From: Nocardioides sp. Kera G14
GTDB lineage: Bacteria; Actinomycetota; Actinomycetes; Propionibacteriales; Nocardioidaceae
Assembly: GCF_020715565.1 (NCBI RefSeq)
Contig: NZ_CP085839.1
Coordinates: forward strand, 2,232,001-2,296,000
Direction: 5' to 3'
Length of the DNA: 64,000 bases
This document shows positions 1-8,688 of the stretch, piece by piece. Below the pieces are notes generated by a model, which made no database searches, had not been told where the DNA came from, and saw only the letters and a list, made by a program, of their open reading frames with translations. Position 1 is the first letter of the stretch, and every line of letters begins with the position of its first letter. A program made the position numbers and the translations under genes.

Positions 1-99
1 CTGCTGGCCACTGCGGTGCTCAGCAAGCCGTCGTGGACGATCCGCGGCGGCACCACCGAGATCCTGCACAACCTGATCGCGAAGGAGCTCCGACGGTGA
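1..99 (+). CDS. Acyl-CoA dehydrogenase, C-terminal fragment (5' end outside window)
   Basis: The last 32 codons of a gene that begins before the window. The peptide contains IRGGTTEILHNLIAKELR, the conserved C-terminal segment of acyl-CoA dehydrogenases (RGGTxEI, near the FAD/CoA site), which introduce a C2-C3 double bond into acyl-CoA esters. The stop TGA overlaps the GTG start of the next gene (GTGA), itself an acyl-CoA dehydrogenase homologue, so the two are translationally coupled and could form a mixed complex. Substrate cannot be deduced from the fragment. Confidence 0.9.
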   Translation: MLATAVLSKPSWTIRGGTTEILHNLIAKELRR

Positions 100-1136
100 G
101 CGACCCCGGGAACGACCTGCACGACCTCGTCACCCGACTCTTCGCCGAGCGGGTCGACCACGAGGTGGTCCTCGAGGCCGAGCGCACCACGCTGCTCGCG
201 GGCCTGTGGCAGAGGGTCGCCGAGCTCGGCCTGCCGTGGATCGGGGTGGACGAATCGGCCGGCGGCTCCGGCGGCGGGCTCGCCGACGTGGTGACACTGC
301 TGCGCGCCGCCGGAACGCATGCCGTGCCGCTGCCGCTTCTGGAGACCCACCTCGCCACGTGGGCCTTCGCCGCCTCCGGAGGCACGGTCGACGCAGGAGC
401 GCCCTGGTCCGTCGCCCCCGGTACGCCGGCCGACACCCTCACAGTAGACGGGAACCGTGCCACCGGCGTGCTCCACGACGTCGCCTGGGGTGGCTCGGCC
501 GAGCGGGTCGTCACCCTCCTCGGTGAGCAGCTCGTCGTCCTCGACCCCTCCGACGCCTGGGTGCGTGAGGGCCGCGACCTCGCCGGCCAGCCGCGCGACC
601 ACCTCTCCTTCGACGGCGCGACCGTCGAGCTCCTGGCGGCCGTCGTCAGCGCGGAGCAGCTGCGCCAACGGGCCGCCGTGCTCCGCGCGGCCCAGATGGA
701 CGGCGCGATGCAGCGCGTGTACGACGTGACCAACACCTACGTCTACCAGCGCGAGCAGTTCGGCCGGCCGGTCGGCACCTTCCAGGCCGTCCGCTCGCAC
801 CTCGTCCAGCTCGCCCAGGTCGCGGTCATGACGCGGCTCTGCGTGGACCGGGCCGCGGCCACACTCGCCGCCGGCGAGGAGGGGTCGTTCCCGGCGTACG
901 CCTCCAAGCTGCTGGCCAACCAGAACGCCGCCCTCAGCACCAGGTCCGGCCACCAGGCGCACGGAGCGATCGGCATGACCCAGGAGTACGTCCTGCAGGA
1001 CCTCACCCGCCGGCTCAACGCGTGGCGTGGCGATTGGGGCACCGAGCGTGCACTCGCCGGCCGGATCGGCAGTGCCGTCATCGACGCGCGCCGCGTCGCC
1101 ACCATCGCCACCGACCGAGGAGCGCTGACCGTATGA
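96..1136 (+). CDS. Acyl-CoA dehydrogenase family protein, short subunit-like
   Basis: A 346-residue acyl-CoA dehydrogenase homologue; full-length enzymes are about 380-400 residues. The N-terminal helical domain (VTRLFAERVDHEVV, GLPWIGVDESAGGSGGG) and the C-terminal domain (YVYQREQFGRPVGTFQAV, QAHGAIGMTQEY) are recognisable. The start is GTG at 96, overlapping the preceding stop by 4 bases; an upstream ATG at 33 in the same frame would lie inside the previous gene and was not used. In actinobacteria, adjacent pairs of such genes often encode heterotetramers in steroid or branched acyl-CoA oxidation (FadE28/FadE29 type), which is the inferred role here. The stop overlaps the following crotonase start (ATGA). 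Confidence 0.88.
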   Translation: MSDPGNDLHDLVTRLFAERVDHEVVLEAERTTLLAGLWQRVAELGLPWIGVDESAGGSGGGLADVVTLLRAAGTHAVPLPLLETHLATWAFAASGGTVDAGAPWSVAPGTPADTLTVDGNRATGVLHDVAWGGSAERVVTLLGEQLVVLDPSDAWVREGRDLAGQPRDHLSFDGATVELLAAVVSAEQLRQRAAVLRAAQMDGAMQRVYDVTNTYVYQREQFGRPVGTFQAVRSHLVQLAQVAVMTRLCVDRAAATLAAGEEGSFPAYASKLLANQNAALSTRSGHQAHGAIGMTQEYVLQDLTRRLNAWRGDWGTERALAGRIGSAVIDARRVATIATDRGALTV

Positions 1137-1909
1137 GCAGGGTGACCCTGACGCACGACGGCCGGGTCGCCCTGGTCGAGCTGCGAGACCCGCCGGCCAA
1201 CTTCTTCGACCGGGACAAGCTCGCGGCGATCGCGGACGCCGGCGAGCAGGCATCCGCCGAGGGAGCGCGGGCGATCGTGCTGGCCTCGGAGGGGAAGCAC
1301 TTCTGCGCCGGCGCCAGCCTCGCTCCGACCGGAAGCGTCGACGGCGACAGCGCCAGCGACCCGCGGGCCGCAGCGGCGGCCGTCTACGAGCAGGCCGTGC
1401 GGATCTTCCGGCTCGATCTGCCTGTCGTCGCCGCTGTGCAGGGTGCCGCGGTGGGTGGGGGGCTCGGCCTCGCCTGCGCAGCCGACTTCCGCGTCGCCGG
1501 CCCGACCACACGGTTCGAGGCCAACTTCGCCCGACTCGGCTTCCACTGCGGCTTCGCGCTCAGCGTCTCCCTCCCCCGCATCGTCGGCGAGTCCGCGGCT
1601 GCACGGATGCTGCTCACCGGGCTTCGCGTGAACGCCGAGGAGGCACTCGCGATCGGCCTCGCCGATCGCCTCGCCGACGCCGGTGAGGAGCGGACGGTCG
1701 CACTCGCCCTGGCCGCCGACCTGGCGGCTGCGGCTCCCCTGGCCGTGCAGTCGATGCGCCGCACGCTGCGGGCGGGCCTGCTCTCCGGGATCGAGGCGGC
1801 GCTCGAGCACGAGCTCGACGAGCAGGAGCGGCTCTGGCAGACCGAGGACGCCGCCCTCGGCATCACCGCCTCGCTCGAGCGGCGCGCCCCCGTGTTTCTC
1901 GGACGCTGA
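1133..1909 (+). CDS. Enoyl-CoA hydratase/isomerase (crotonase) family protein
   Basis: 258 residues with the crotonase fold. The oxyanion-hole segments are visible (KHFCAGASL, and VQGAAVGGGLGLACAADFRV), followed by FARLGFHCGF and LPRIVGESAAARMLLTG. By my alignment to mitochondrial enoyl-CoA hydratase both catalytic glutamates (Glu144 and Glu164) are replaced, by Phe/Asn and Arg. Simple hydratase activity is therefore doubtful, and another crotonase reaction (isomerase, hydrolase, lyase) is possible. The ATG at 1133 overlaps the previous stop by 4 bases, placing the gene in the acyl-CoA dehydrogenase operon. Confidence 0.88.
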   Translation: MSRVTLTHDGRVALVELRDPPANFFDRDKLAAIADAGEQASAEGARAIVLASEGKHFCAGASLAPTGSVDGDSASDPRAAAAAVYEQAVRIFRLDLPVVAAVQGAAVGGGLGLACAADFRVAGPTTRFEANFARLGFHCGFALSVSLPRIVGESAAARMLLTGLRVNAEEALAIGLADRLADAGEERTVALALAADLAAAAPLAVQSMRRTLRAGLLSGIEAALEHELDEQERLWQTEDAALGITASLERRAPVFLGR

Positions 1910-1949
1910 ACCCACCCACCCTCTGTTGAAGCAGCACCAGGAGAACCAG

Positions 1950-2780
1950 ATGACCCAGCACGTTGTGATCAGCGGCCTCGCCGACGGCATGGGCCGGCAG
2001 ACCGCCCTGCTACTGGCACAGAAGGGCGTCGCCATCGCCGGCTTCGACGTCGACGAGGCCGGCCTGAAGTCCCTCGCCGTCGAGCTCGACGCCCTCGGCG
2101 CCCAGCACCACCTGATCCCCCTCGACATCACCGACCGCCCCGGGATCCTGGCGTTCCGTGAGTCGGTGCTCTCGACGTTCGGGTACGTCGACACCGTCAT
2201 GTCGAACGTCGGCGTGCCGTTCTTCGGGCCGTTCGAGGAGGTCGACCTCGAGCGTGCGCTCAAGGCCTTCGAGATCAACGTGATCGGTGCCGCCGCTCTG
2301 TTCCAGGCGTTCATCCCCGGCATGCGCGAGCGTCGTGCCGGCAAGCTCGTCGCGGTCGCCTCGCTGGTCGGCCGGATCCCGTTCCCGTTCGAGTCGATCT
2401 ACTCGTCGACGAAGTTCGCGGTCGAGGGCATGGTGCAGTCGCTCAAGTACGAGGTCGAGCCGTTCGGCATCAAGGTCGCGCTCATCGAGCCGGCGCAGGT
2501 CTCGACCGGCTTCGCCAAGAAGTCGCTCAAGCTGCCCGACCCGAGCTCGCCCTACTACCAGCGGGCGATGCGCTTCATCGACCGCGACAACGAGCTCGTC
2601 GAAGGCGCCACCACGCCGGCCGTCGCCGCTGACAAGATCGCCGCCGTCGTGCTGGCCGAGAAGCCCAAGCTCTTCAACCAGGTCGACACGATGAGCTCGA
2701 TCTTCTTCTTCCTCAACCAGCACCTGCCGACCAGGGTCCGTGACAGGATCCTGCTGAACCACATGCGGATCAACGACTGA
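1950..2780 (+). CDS. Short-chain dehydrogenase/reductase (SDR)
   Basis: 276 residues, classical SDR. The cofactor loop is SGLADGMGRQ (variant of TGxxxGxG) at residues 7-16, the structural Asn motif reads MSNVG, and the active site is a Ser in ASLVG followed by YSSTK (Tyr-x3-Lys). It should oxidise or reduce a hydroxyl/keto group with NAD(P). The start ATG at 1950 follows an AGGAGAA ribosome site; the gap of 40 bases after the crotonase fits a shared transcript. In this setting it may act as a hydroxyacyl-CoA dehydrogenase-like step, which is inference. It converges with the amine oxidase gene on the other strand, with 12 bases between stops. Confidence 0.87.
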   Translation: MTQHVVISGLADGMGRQTALLLAQKGVAIAGFDVDEAGLKSLAVELDALGAQHHLIPLDITDRPGILAFRESVLSTFGYVDTVMSNVGVPFFGPFEEVDLERALKAFEINVIGAAALFQAFIPGMRERRAGKLVAVASLVGRIPFPFESIYSSTKFAVEGMVQSLKYEVEPFGIKVALIEPAQVSTGFAKKSLKLPDPSSPYYQRAMRFIDRDNELVEGATTPAVAADKIAAVVLAEKPKLFNQVDTMSSIFFFLNQHLPTRVRDRILLNHMRIND

Positions 2781-2792
2781 CCCGCTGGGGTT

Positions 2793-4181
2793 TCAGGAGT
2801 CGAAGCCGAAGCCGAGGCGGTCCATGGATCTCAGGAAGAGATTGCGCCTTCCTCCGTGGGCATCCGAGGCCTCGAGCGACGCGGTCATCGCCTTGATGCC
2901 CGCCCAGCGGAAGGGCTCGGGCGGGAACGGCAGCGGCTTGGTGCGGACCATCTCGAGCTTGGTCCGCTCGGTGATCTCACCGGCCAGGTGGTCGAGCATC
3001 ACCTGCGCGCCGAAGCGCGTTGCGGCCACGCCGAGGCCGGTGTAGCCGAGCGCATAGGCGACCGAGCCGCCGTACGCGGTGCCGAAGAAGGCGGAGAAGC
3101 GGGTGCAGGTGTCGATCACACCGGCCCAGCGGTGGGTGAACCGCAGCCCCTCGAGCTGCGGGAACGTCTCGAAGAACTGCGCGGCCAACAGGTCGTGCGT
3201 CCGCCCCGACGTCTCCAACACCGGCGAGATCTTGGAGCCGTAGTGGTACACCGCGTCGTAGCCGCCCCACAGGATCCGGTTGTCACGCGTGAGGCGGTAG
3301 TAGTGGAAGAGGTTCGCCGAGTCACCGACGCCTTCGCGCCCTCCCCAGCCGATCGACGCGAGCTGGGCGCCCGACAGCGGCTCGGTTATCAGCACGTAGT
3401 CGTAGACCGGCACGGTCATCAGGCGCAGCCGGCGCAGCAGCGACGGGAACGCGTTGGTCGCGAGGGCCACCTGACCTGCCCGCACCCAGCCGGCGTCGGT
3501 CGTGAGGCGGAGTGACGTGCTCGCCCGCTGCAGCGAGGTGACACGCGAGCCCTCGTGGATCACGACCCCTGCCTCGAGGCAGGCGGCCCGCAGGCCCCAG
3601 GCCAGTCGCGCCGGCTCGAGGAGCGCGGTCTCGTCGGGGAGGGCGAGCCCGCCGAGGTACGTCGGCGAGTCGAGCCGTGCTCGCGTCGCGACCTGGTCCA
3701 GCACCGAGTGGGCGACGCCGTGTTCGGCCAGTGTGGCCGACAGCTCGTGCAGCTCCTCCACCTGGTGCGGCTGGGTGGCGACCGCGAGCTCGCCCGAGAG
3801 CCGCCAGTCACAGTCGATGCCGAGGCGCTCGATCGTCGCGCCGATCTCGCGCAGGTTCTCCGCCCCCAGGCGGTCCAGTGCGTCGAGCTCGGAGGGCCAG
3901 CGCTCGAGGCCGTTGCCGAAGCCATGGGTCAACGACGCTGACGCAAAGCCCCCGTTGCGCCCGGAGGCCTGGTCGCCGCACTGTCCTGCCTCGAGGAGCA
4001 GCACCGACTTCTCGGGGAATCGCTCTCGGGCGAGGAGTGCCGTCCACAGCCCCGTGTAGCCACCGCCCACGACGACCAGGTCCGCCTCGGCCGCTCCCAC
4101 CAGCGGCGGGAGCGGCGCGGGGCGGACCTGGTCGTCGAGCCAGTAGGACGTCCGGACCGAATCCTGGAGGGACGGATGCAT
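2793..4181 (-). CDS. FAD-dependent amine oxidoreductase, PuuB/DAO family
   Basis: 462 residues of the D-amino-acid oxidase/PuuB fold. The FAD motif is VVVGGGYTGLWTAL near residue 35, followed by the ASGRNGG signature; the C-terminus carries the GYTGLG and PFRWAGIKA segments common in gamma-glutamylputrescine oxidases. The ATG at 4181 lies 11 bases after the PotC-like stop; the same reading frame stays open far upstream but that stretch is antisense-like and was excluded. As last gene of a permease/potDABC operon, it probably oxidises the imported polyamine or a glutamylated derivative, giving aldehyde, ammonia and peroxide. A second homologue lies at 10863-12197. Confidence 0.87.
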   Translation of the reverse strand: MHPSLQDSVRTSYWLDDQVRPAPLPPLVGAAEADLVVVGGGYTGLWTALLARERFPEKSVLLLEAGQCGDQASGRNGGFASASLTHGFGNGLERWPSELDALDRLGAENLREIGATIERLGIDCDWRLSGELAVATQPHQVEELHELSATLAEHGVAHSVLDQVATRARLDSPTYLGGLALPDETALLEPARLAWGLRAACLEAGVVIHEGSRVTSLQRASTSLRLTTDAGWVRAGQVALATNAFPSLLRRLRLMTVPVYDYVLITEPLSGAQLASIGWGGREGVGDSANLFHYYRLTRDNRILWGGYDAVYHYGSKISPVLETSGRTHDLLAAQFFETFPQLEGLRFTHRWAGVIDTCTRFSAFFGTAYGGSVAYALGYTGLGVAATRFGAQVMLDHLAGEITERTKLEMVRTKPLPFPPEPFRWAGIKAMTASLEASDAHGGRRNLFLRSMDRLGFGFDS

Positions 4182-4192
4182 CGGCGTCGGAT

Positions 4193-5464
4193 TCAGAGCG
4201 AGGCCCGGTTGCGACGCCGCGACAGGATCTCGCCGGTGGCGACGAAGAGAATCGCGAGCAGGAACATCAACGTGCCGATCACGTTGACCTGCATGGGCAG
4301 GCCGCGCAGCGCCGCACCCCAGACGAAGATCGGGAAGGTGCTGACCGTACCGGCGTTGAGGTTCGTGATGATGTAGTCGTCGAAGCTGAGCGAGAAGGCG
4401 AGCAGCGCCGCCGACAGGATGCCCGGGAAGACCAAGGGGAAGGTCACCTTCCAGAAGGTGGTCTTCTCGTCGGCGTACAGGTCCATCGCCGCCTGCTGCA
4501 ACGTCGAGTCCATGCCGGCGAGGCGCGCCTTGACCGTCATGACGACGTAGGACAGGCAGAAGGTGACGTGGGCGATGATGATCGTGACGTGGCCGAGGTG
4601 CCCACCCATCCGCAGCGCGATGAAGAAGGCGAGCAGCGAGGTTCCGAGCACGATGTCGGGCGTCGCCATGGGGAGCATCAGGACGGTGTTCGTCGTGCCT
4701 CGCCCCGAGAACTGGTGCCGCATCAGAGCGAACGCCGCCAGCGTGCCGATGAGGGTCGCGATCACCGTGGCGACAGCGCCGATCCACAGCGACGTCACCA
4801 CCGAGCCGCAGAGCTGCGACGGCGCGCAGAGGTGGGTCCAGTTCGAGGTGCCGAACTCGTACCACTGGTAGGTCGTCTTCTTGCCGTGCTCGATGTTGAA
4901 GCTCATCGCGGCGACCACGATGTTCGGGATGTAGAGGAACAGCATCACCAGCAGGCCGATGAAGGCGATCATGTTGCCGCGCACCCAGCGCAGCACGTTG
5001 TGGATCGGTGCGCGGCCCTCGAGCCAGACGTTGGCCGCCTTCGTCGACATCAGCACCAGCGAGACCAGCGTGATCACGAGCCACCCGACAGCGAACCATG
5101 CCGCGATCGTCAGGTCGGAGTTGAAGAGCTTGATCGCCAGCAGCGCCGTGGCGACCGCCGCCGCCGCGCCGAACCCGAAGAGCCGATCGCGAGCCCCGGT
5201 GTCGTCGAGCGTCAGGGTCCGGGTCGCTGCCTGGATCGCGAAGCAGGCGACCACGGCCAGCACGACCAGGACGAACATGAGGAAGGCGAACGGCGGGCCC
5301 GCGAAGTTCAACGCGGTGCCGCTCACGTTGTAGCGGTGGAGGGAGAAGCCGACCACGGCCAGCAGGAGGCCGAGTACGGCGACACCGGACAGCACCCGCG
5401 CGAGCTCGACGCCCAGCACCAGACTGACCGGCTTGCGCTCGACGGTGGAGGTCGACGTACTCAC
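4193..5464 (-). CDS. ABC transporter permease, PotC-like, with N-terminal membrane extension
   Basis: 423 residues, against about 260-290 for usual PotC proteins. Residues about 165-423 are the normal binding-protein-dependent permease domain with its EAA loop (AAMDLYADEKTTFWKVTFP, about 325-343) that contacts the ATPase. Residues 1-160 are additional and contain about four predicted hydrophobic helices (roughly 22-42, 57-78, 96-113 and 119-139). The start is GTG at 5464, overlapping the PotB-like stop by 4 bases (GTGA). An internal start near residue 164 (Met) would give a normal-length PotC, but the extension has the codon bias and hydrophobicity of real coding sequence. It works with the PotB-like subunit in polyamine import. 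Confidence 0.9.
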   Translation of the reverse strand: MSTSTSTVERKPVSLVLGVELARVLSGVAVLGLLLAVVGFSLHRYNVSGTALNFAGPPFAFLMFVLVVLAVVACFAIQAATRTLTLDDTGARDRLFGFGAAAAVATALLAIKLFNSDLTIAAWFAVGWLVITLVSLVLMSTKAANVWLEGRAPIHNVLRWVRGNMIAFIGLLVMLFLYIPNIVVAAMSFNIEHGKKTTYQWYEFGTSNWTHLCAPSQLCGSVVTSLWIGAVATVIATLIGTLAAFALMRHQFSGRGTTNTVLMLPMATPDIVLGTSLLAFFIALRMGGHLGHVTIIIAHVTFCLSYVVMTVKARLAGMDSTLQQAAMDLYADEKTTFWKVTFPLVFPGILSAALLAFSLSFDDYIITNLNAGTVSTFPIFVWGAALRGLPMQVNVIGTLMFLLAILFVATGEILSRRRNRASL

Positions 5465-6372
5465 AGGATCTCCTCCGTCCCGAAGCGACGGACATACACG
5501 AGGGTGGACACCAGGATGATCAACAGCAGCAGCACCGACAGGGCACCGGCCGAGGCGTAGTCCTGCGTGGAGGTGAAGAGGCTCTGGATGTCGGAGCCGA
5601 TCACCCGGTCGGCGGTGGAGCCGAGCAGTTGGGCGTTGATGTAGTCGCCGACTGCCGGGATGAAGGTCAGCAGCGTCGCGCTGATGACGCCCGGCAGCGT
5701 GAGCGGCAGGGTCACCCGCAGGAACGTCTTGGAGGCGTTGGCGTAGAGGTCGCCGGCGGCCTCGACGAGCCGCTGGTCGATCTTCTCGATGCTCGTGTAG
5801 AGCGGCAGGATCGCGAAGGGCATGTAGTTGTAGGTCAGGCCGGCGATCGCCGCCACGGGCGTGGCGAGGATGCGGTCGTCGGCGCCGAGGATGTGCAGTG
5901 ACTGCAGGGTGTGCACCAGCCAGCTCTGGTCGCCGAGGATGAGCTTCCAGGCGTTGGTGCGGATCAGGAAGCTGGTGAAGAAGGGCGCGATCACCAGCAC
6001 CAGCGCCACGTTCTTCCAGCGACCGGTCTTGAAGGCGATCGTGTAGGCGAGGATGTACCCGAAGACGAGGCAGAACGCGGTCGCGATCAGCGCCCACCAG
6101 ACCGAACGCCACAGGTGCGAGCCGTACGTCGAGATGACGTGACCGAAGTTCGCGAAGTGCCACGTCATGTCGTAGCCCGTGAGGACCGAACCCTCGGGGT
6201 CGTAGAGGCTCGTCGCGACCAGCGACACGAACGGGATGATGAAGAAGAGCGCCAACCAGACGGCGATCGGGAGGATCAGGTAGTACGGCAGCGAGCGACT
6301 GCGGCGCCCCGGTGTCCTCGGGTTCTCCGGCAGCTTCGGTTGCGGCGGTGCGGGGATGGCTGCGGAGGTCAT
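5461..6372 (-). CDS. potB: ABC transporter permease, PotB-like
   Basis: 303 residues, typical length for a PotB-type polyamine ABC permease. An N-terminal cytoplasmic stretch rich in Pro/Arg is followed by the first membrane helix (LPYYLILPIAVWLALFFIIP) and by the EAA loop EAAGDLYANASKTFLRVTLP. Together with the PotC-like protein it forms the membrane channel. The ATG at 6372 shares one base with the PotA stop (TGATG) and the stop overlaps the PotC-like start by 4 bases, so translation is coupled. Substrate (putrescine, spermidine or a related cation) is inferred from the family and from the adjacent PuuB-like oxidase. Confidence 0.92.
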   Translation of the reverse strand: MTSAAIPAPPQPKLPENPRTPGRRSRSLPYYLILPIAVWLALFFIIPFVSLVATSLYDPEGSVLTGYDMTWHFANFGHVISTYGSHLWRSVWWALIATAFCLVFGYILAYTIAFKTGRWKNVALVLVIAPFFTSFLIRTNAWKLILGDQSWLVHTLQSLHILGADDRILATPVAAIAGLTYNYMPFAILPLYTSIEKIDQRLVEAAGDLYANASKTFLRVTLPLTLPGVISATLLTFIPAVGDYINAQLLGSTADRVIGSDIQSLFTSTQDYASAGALSVLLLLIILVSTLVYVRRFGTEEIL

Positions 6373-7538
6373 CACTCCCCCTCGATGCCGGCGGTGGCGT
6401 CCTGGTCCGGCGGCAGCAGGAAGGCGAACTCCGGCCGCCACGAGAAGTCGACAGGGGTGCCGGGCGCCATCACGCCACGGGCGCCGGTGTTCTGCTCGAA
6501 GGCACCGATCTCCTGGCCCCAGGCGGTCCGGATGACGTACTGGGTGGAGACACCGATGAAGCTGGTGTCGACGACCGTGCCCCCGGTGAAGTGGTTGCCC
6601 GGCGCGTCGAGGGACTCCCCGGCCGGTGCCACGAGCACCTTCTCGGGACGGATGCCGATCCACCCTGCGCCGCTGCTGACATGTGCCCGGTCCCTCGGCA
6701 CCGACACGGTGGTCCCCTGCATGTCGACCTTCACGACCGGCTGACCCGCCAGCGTGTCCTCCCCGAGGATGACGCCCTTGATCAGGTTCGACTGGCCCAG
6801 GAAGTTCGCGACGAAGGTCGTCGCCGGGTTCTCGTAGAGCTCGGTCGGCGAGCCCATCTGCTCGATCCGCCCGGCGTTCATCACCGCGATGGTGTCGGCC
6901 ATCGTCATGGCCTCCTCCTGGTCGTGGGTGACATGGACGAAGGTGAGCCCGACCTCGGTCTGGATCCGCTTGAGCTCCATCTGCATGCCGCGACGCAGCT
7001 TGAGGTCGAGCGCACCGAGCGGCTCGTCGAGCAGGAGCACCTCGGGCTCGTTGATCAGCGCGCGGGCCAGGGCGACACGCTGCTGCTGGCCACCCGAGAG
7101 CTGGGTCGGGCGCTTGTCGGCCTGGGCGGAGAGCTCGACGAGCTCGAGCATGTCGGTCACCGGCTTGGCGATCTGCTTGACCCCGCGGCGCTTGAGCCCG
7201 AAGGCGACGTTCTCGCGGATGGAGAGATGCGGGAAGAGCGCATAGTTCTGGAAGACGGTGTTCACCGGGCGCTTGTAGGGCTTGTCGTAGGTGATGTCCG
7301 CGTTTCCGATCGAGATCGAGCCGGCCGTCGGGATCTCCAGGCCTGCCACCATCCGCAGGGTCGTCGTCTTGCCGCAGCCCGAGGGACCGAGCAGGGCGAA
7401 GAAGCTGCCCTGTGGGACGACGAGGTCGAGCGGGTGCACGGCGGTGAAGCCGTTCGCGTACGTCTTCTCCAGCTGGGAGAGGGTGAGGTCGCGACTGCCG
7501 GTGGCGGCAGGTGAGCTGAGCTCAGACACCTGAGACAT
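6372..7538 (-). CDS. potA: ABC transporter ATP-binding protein, PotA-like
   Basis: 388 residues. The ATPase domain has Walker [10 protein letters not shown] (51-59), the Q-loop in [12 protein letters not shown], the LSGGQQQR signature, Walker [12 protein letters not shown] and the switch His in [10 protein letters not shown]-terminal TOBE-type domain follows ([10 protein letters not shown]), as in polyamine importers. It powers the PotBC channel. The ATG at 7538 overlaps the end of the potD gene by 17 bases; a GTG at 7529 would reduce the overlap to 8 bases and cannot be excluded. Confidence 0.95.
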   Translation of the reverse strand: MSQVSELSSPAATGSRDLTLSQLEKTYANGFTAVHPLDLVVPQGSFFALLGPSGCGKTTTLRMVAGLEIPTAGSISIGNADITYDKPYKRPVNTVFQNYALFPHLSIRENVAFGLKRRGVKQIAKPVTDMLELVELSAQADKRPTQLSGGQQQRVALARALINEPEVLLLDEPLGALDLKLRRGMQMELKRIQTEVGLTFVHVTHDQEEAMTMADTIAVMNAGRIEQMGSPTELYENPATTFVANFLGQSNLIKGVILGEDTLAGQPVVKVDMQGTTVSVPRDRAHVSSGAGWIGIRPEKVLVAPAGESLDAPGNHFTGGTVVDTSFIGVSTQYVIRTAWGQEIGAFEQNTGARGVMAPGTPVDFSWRPEFAFLLPPDQDATAGIEGE

Positions 7539-8688
7539 GGGAGAAGTCCCCTTCGTAGTTGCGGATCTGGAACTCCTTCAGCGCCATGAACCCATGGGTC
7601 TGCTTCAGGTAGGTCTCGTCGGGAAGGATCAGGTTGGACAGGTCGGGGTCGGCGAGGATGTCGGGGTCGAGGTCCTCGAGGAACGGACGGATGCCGTTCA
7701 CCGGGCTGACGTACCAGTTGTAGTCAGCGAGCTTCGCCGCGACCTCGGGCTCGTAGTAGTAGTTGATCCACTCCTCGGCCAGCGACTGGTGCTGGGCCTG
7801 GTTGGGGATCAGCATGTTGTCCGACCAGATCATCATCCCCTCCTCGGGCACGACGAACTTGAGGTGGGGATCCTCCGAGGCCGCCATGTCGCCGGACCAC
7901 GCGAGGCACGCGACGGTGTTGCCCGCGGTCAGGTCGTCGGTGTACTCCTGCCCGGAGAAGGCGCGGATGTGACCGGAGGCCTTGGCCTTCTCCAGGAGCT
8001 CGATGCCCTCGCTCCACTGGGCGTCGGTGAAGTTGGCGGGGTCGTAGCCGAGGCCGAGGAGGACCAGCCCCATCGTGTCGCGCATCTCGGTCATCACCGC
8101 GACCTTGCCCTTGAGGTCGGGCCGGGTGAGCAGCTCCTTGATCGTGGCGGGTGGCTTGTCGAGGTACTTCTTGTTGTAGGCCATGCCCGTGAAACCGGCC
8201 TGCCACGGGGCGGAGTACTTCCGCTCCGGGTCCCAGTCGGGCGCCTTGAGCGAGCTGATGATGTTCTGGTGGAGGTTCGGCACCTTGGCCGGGTCGATCG
8301 GCTGGATCCACCCCATCTGGATCATGCGGGCCGCCATCCAGTCGGTGAGCATGAACATGTCGCGACCGGTCGAGGCGCCCGAGCCGAGCTGGTTGACGAC
8401 CTTCTGGAAGAAGACGACGTTGTCGGTGACGTCGGTGTGGTAGTTGACCTTGGCCCCGAACTTCTTCTTGAACGCCGTGAGCGTCGAGACGTAACCGTCG
8501 TCATCCTCATCGATGTACAGCGGCCAGTTGCTGATCGTCAGCACCGGGTCGCTCGCCGAGATGTCCTTCGCCCGCCGCTTCGTGGGGTCCTGGTGCCTGT
8601 CGGGCGAGGAGAAGAGCGGCAGTGAGGCGACGCCGGCGATCCCTGCGACCGCCACGCCCCCGCCCTTGAGGAGAGTACGTCGCCTCAT
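7522..8688 (-). CDS. potD: Spermidine/putrescine-binding protein, PotD-like
   Basis: 388 residues. The N-terminus MRRRTLLKGGGVAVAGIAG looks like a twin-arginine (Tat) signal. The mature part has the PotD pattern: LTISNWPLYID, FKKKFGAKVNY, the APWQAGFTGMAYN segment, and a tryptophan/acid-rich ligand pocket (WSDNML, AEEWINYYYEPE). It captures the polyamine outside the membrane for the PotABC importer. The ATG at 8688 overlaps the stop of the upstream permease gene (ATGA). Confidence 0.93.
   Translation of the reverse strand: MRRRTLLKGGGVAVAGIAGVASLPLFSSPDRHQDPTKRRAKDISASDPVLTISNWPLYIDEDDDGYVSTLTAFKKKFGAKVNYHTDVTDNVVFFQKVVNQLGSGASTGRDMFMLTDWMAARMIQMGWIQPIDPAKVPNLHQNIISSLKAPDWDPERKYSAPWQAGFTGMAYNKKYLDKPPATIKELLTRPDLKGKVAVMTEMRDTMGLVLLGLGYDPANFTDAQWSEGIELLEKAKASGHIRAFSGQEYTDDLTAGNTVACLAWSGDMAASEDPHLKFVVPEEGMMIWSDNMLIPNQAQHQSLAEEWINYYYEPEVAAKLADYNWYVSPVNGIRPFLEDLDPDILADPDLSNLILPDETYLKQTHGFMALKEFQIRNYEGDFSHVSGV

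Noticed and set aside
2793..5495. A single 900-codon open frame spanning the amine oxidase and the region antisense to permease frame
   Set aside because: Only the part from 4181 onwards resembles a known protein; the rest overlaps the PotC-like gene in another frame and has Arg/His-rich low-quality translation.
3677..5560. Long plus-strand open frame opposite the PotC-like and oxidase genes
   Set aside because: High-GC shadow frame: Arg-, Asp- and His-rich, with no hydrophobic core or recognisable motif.
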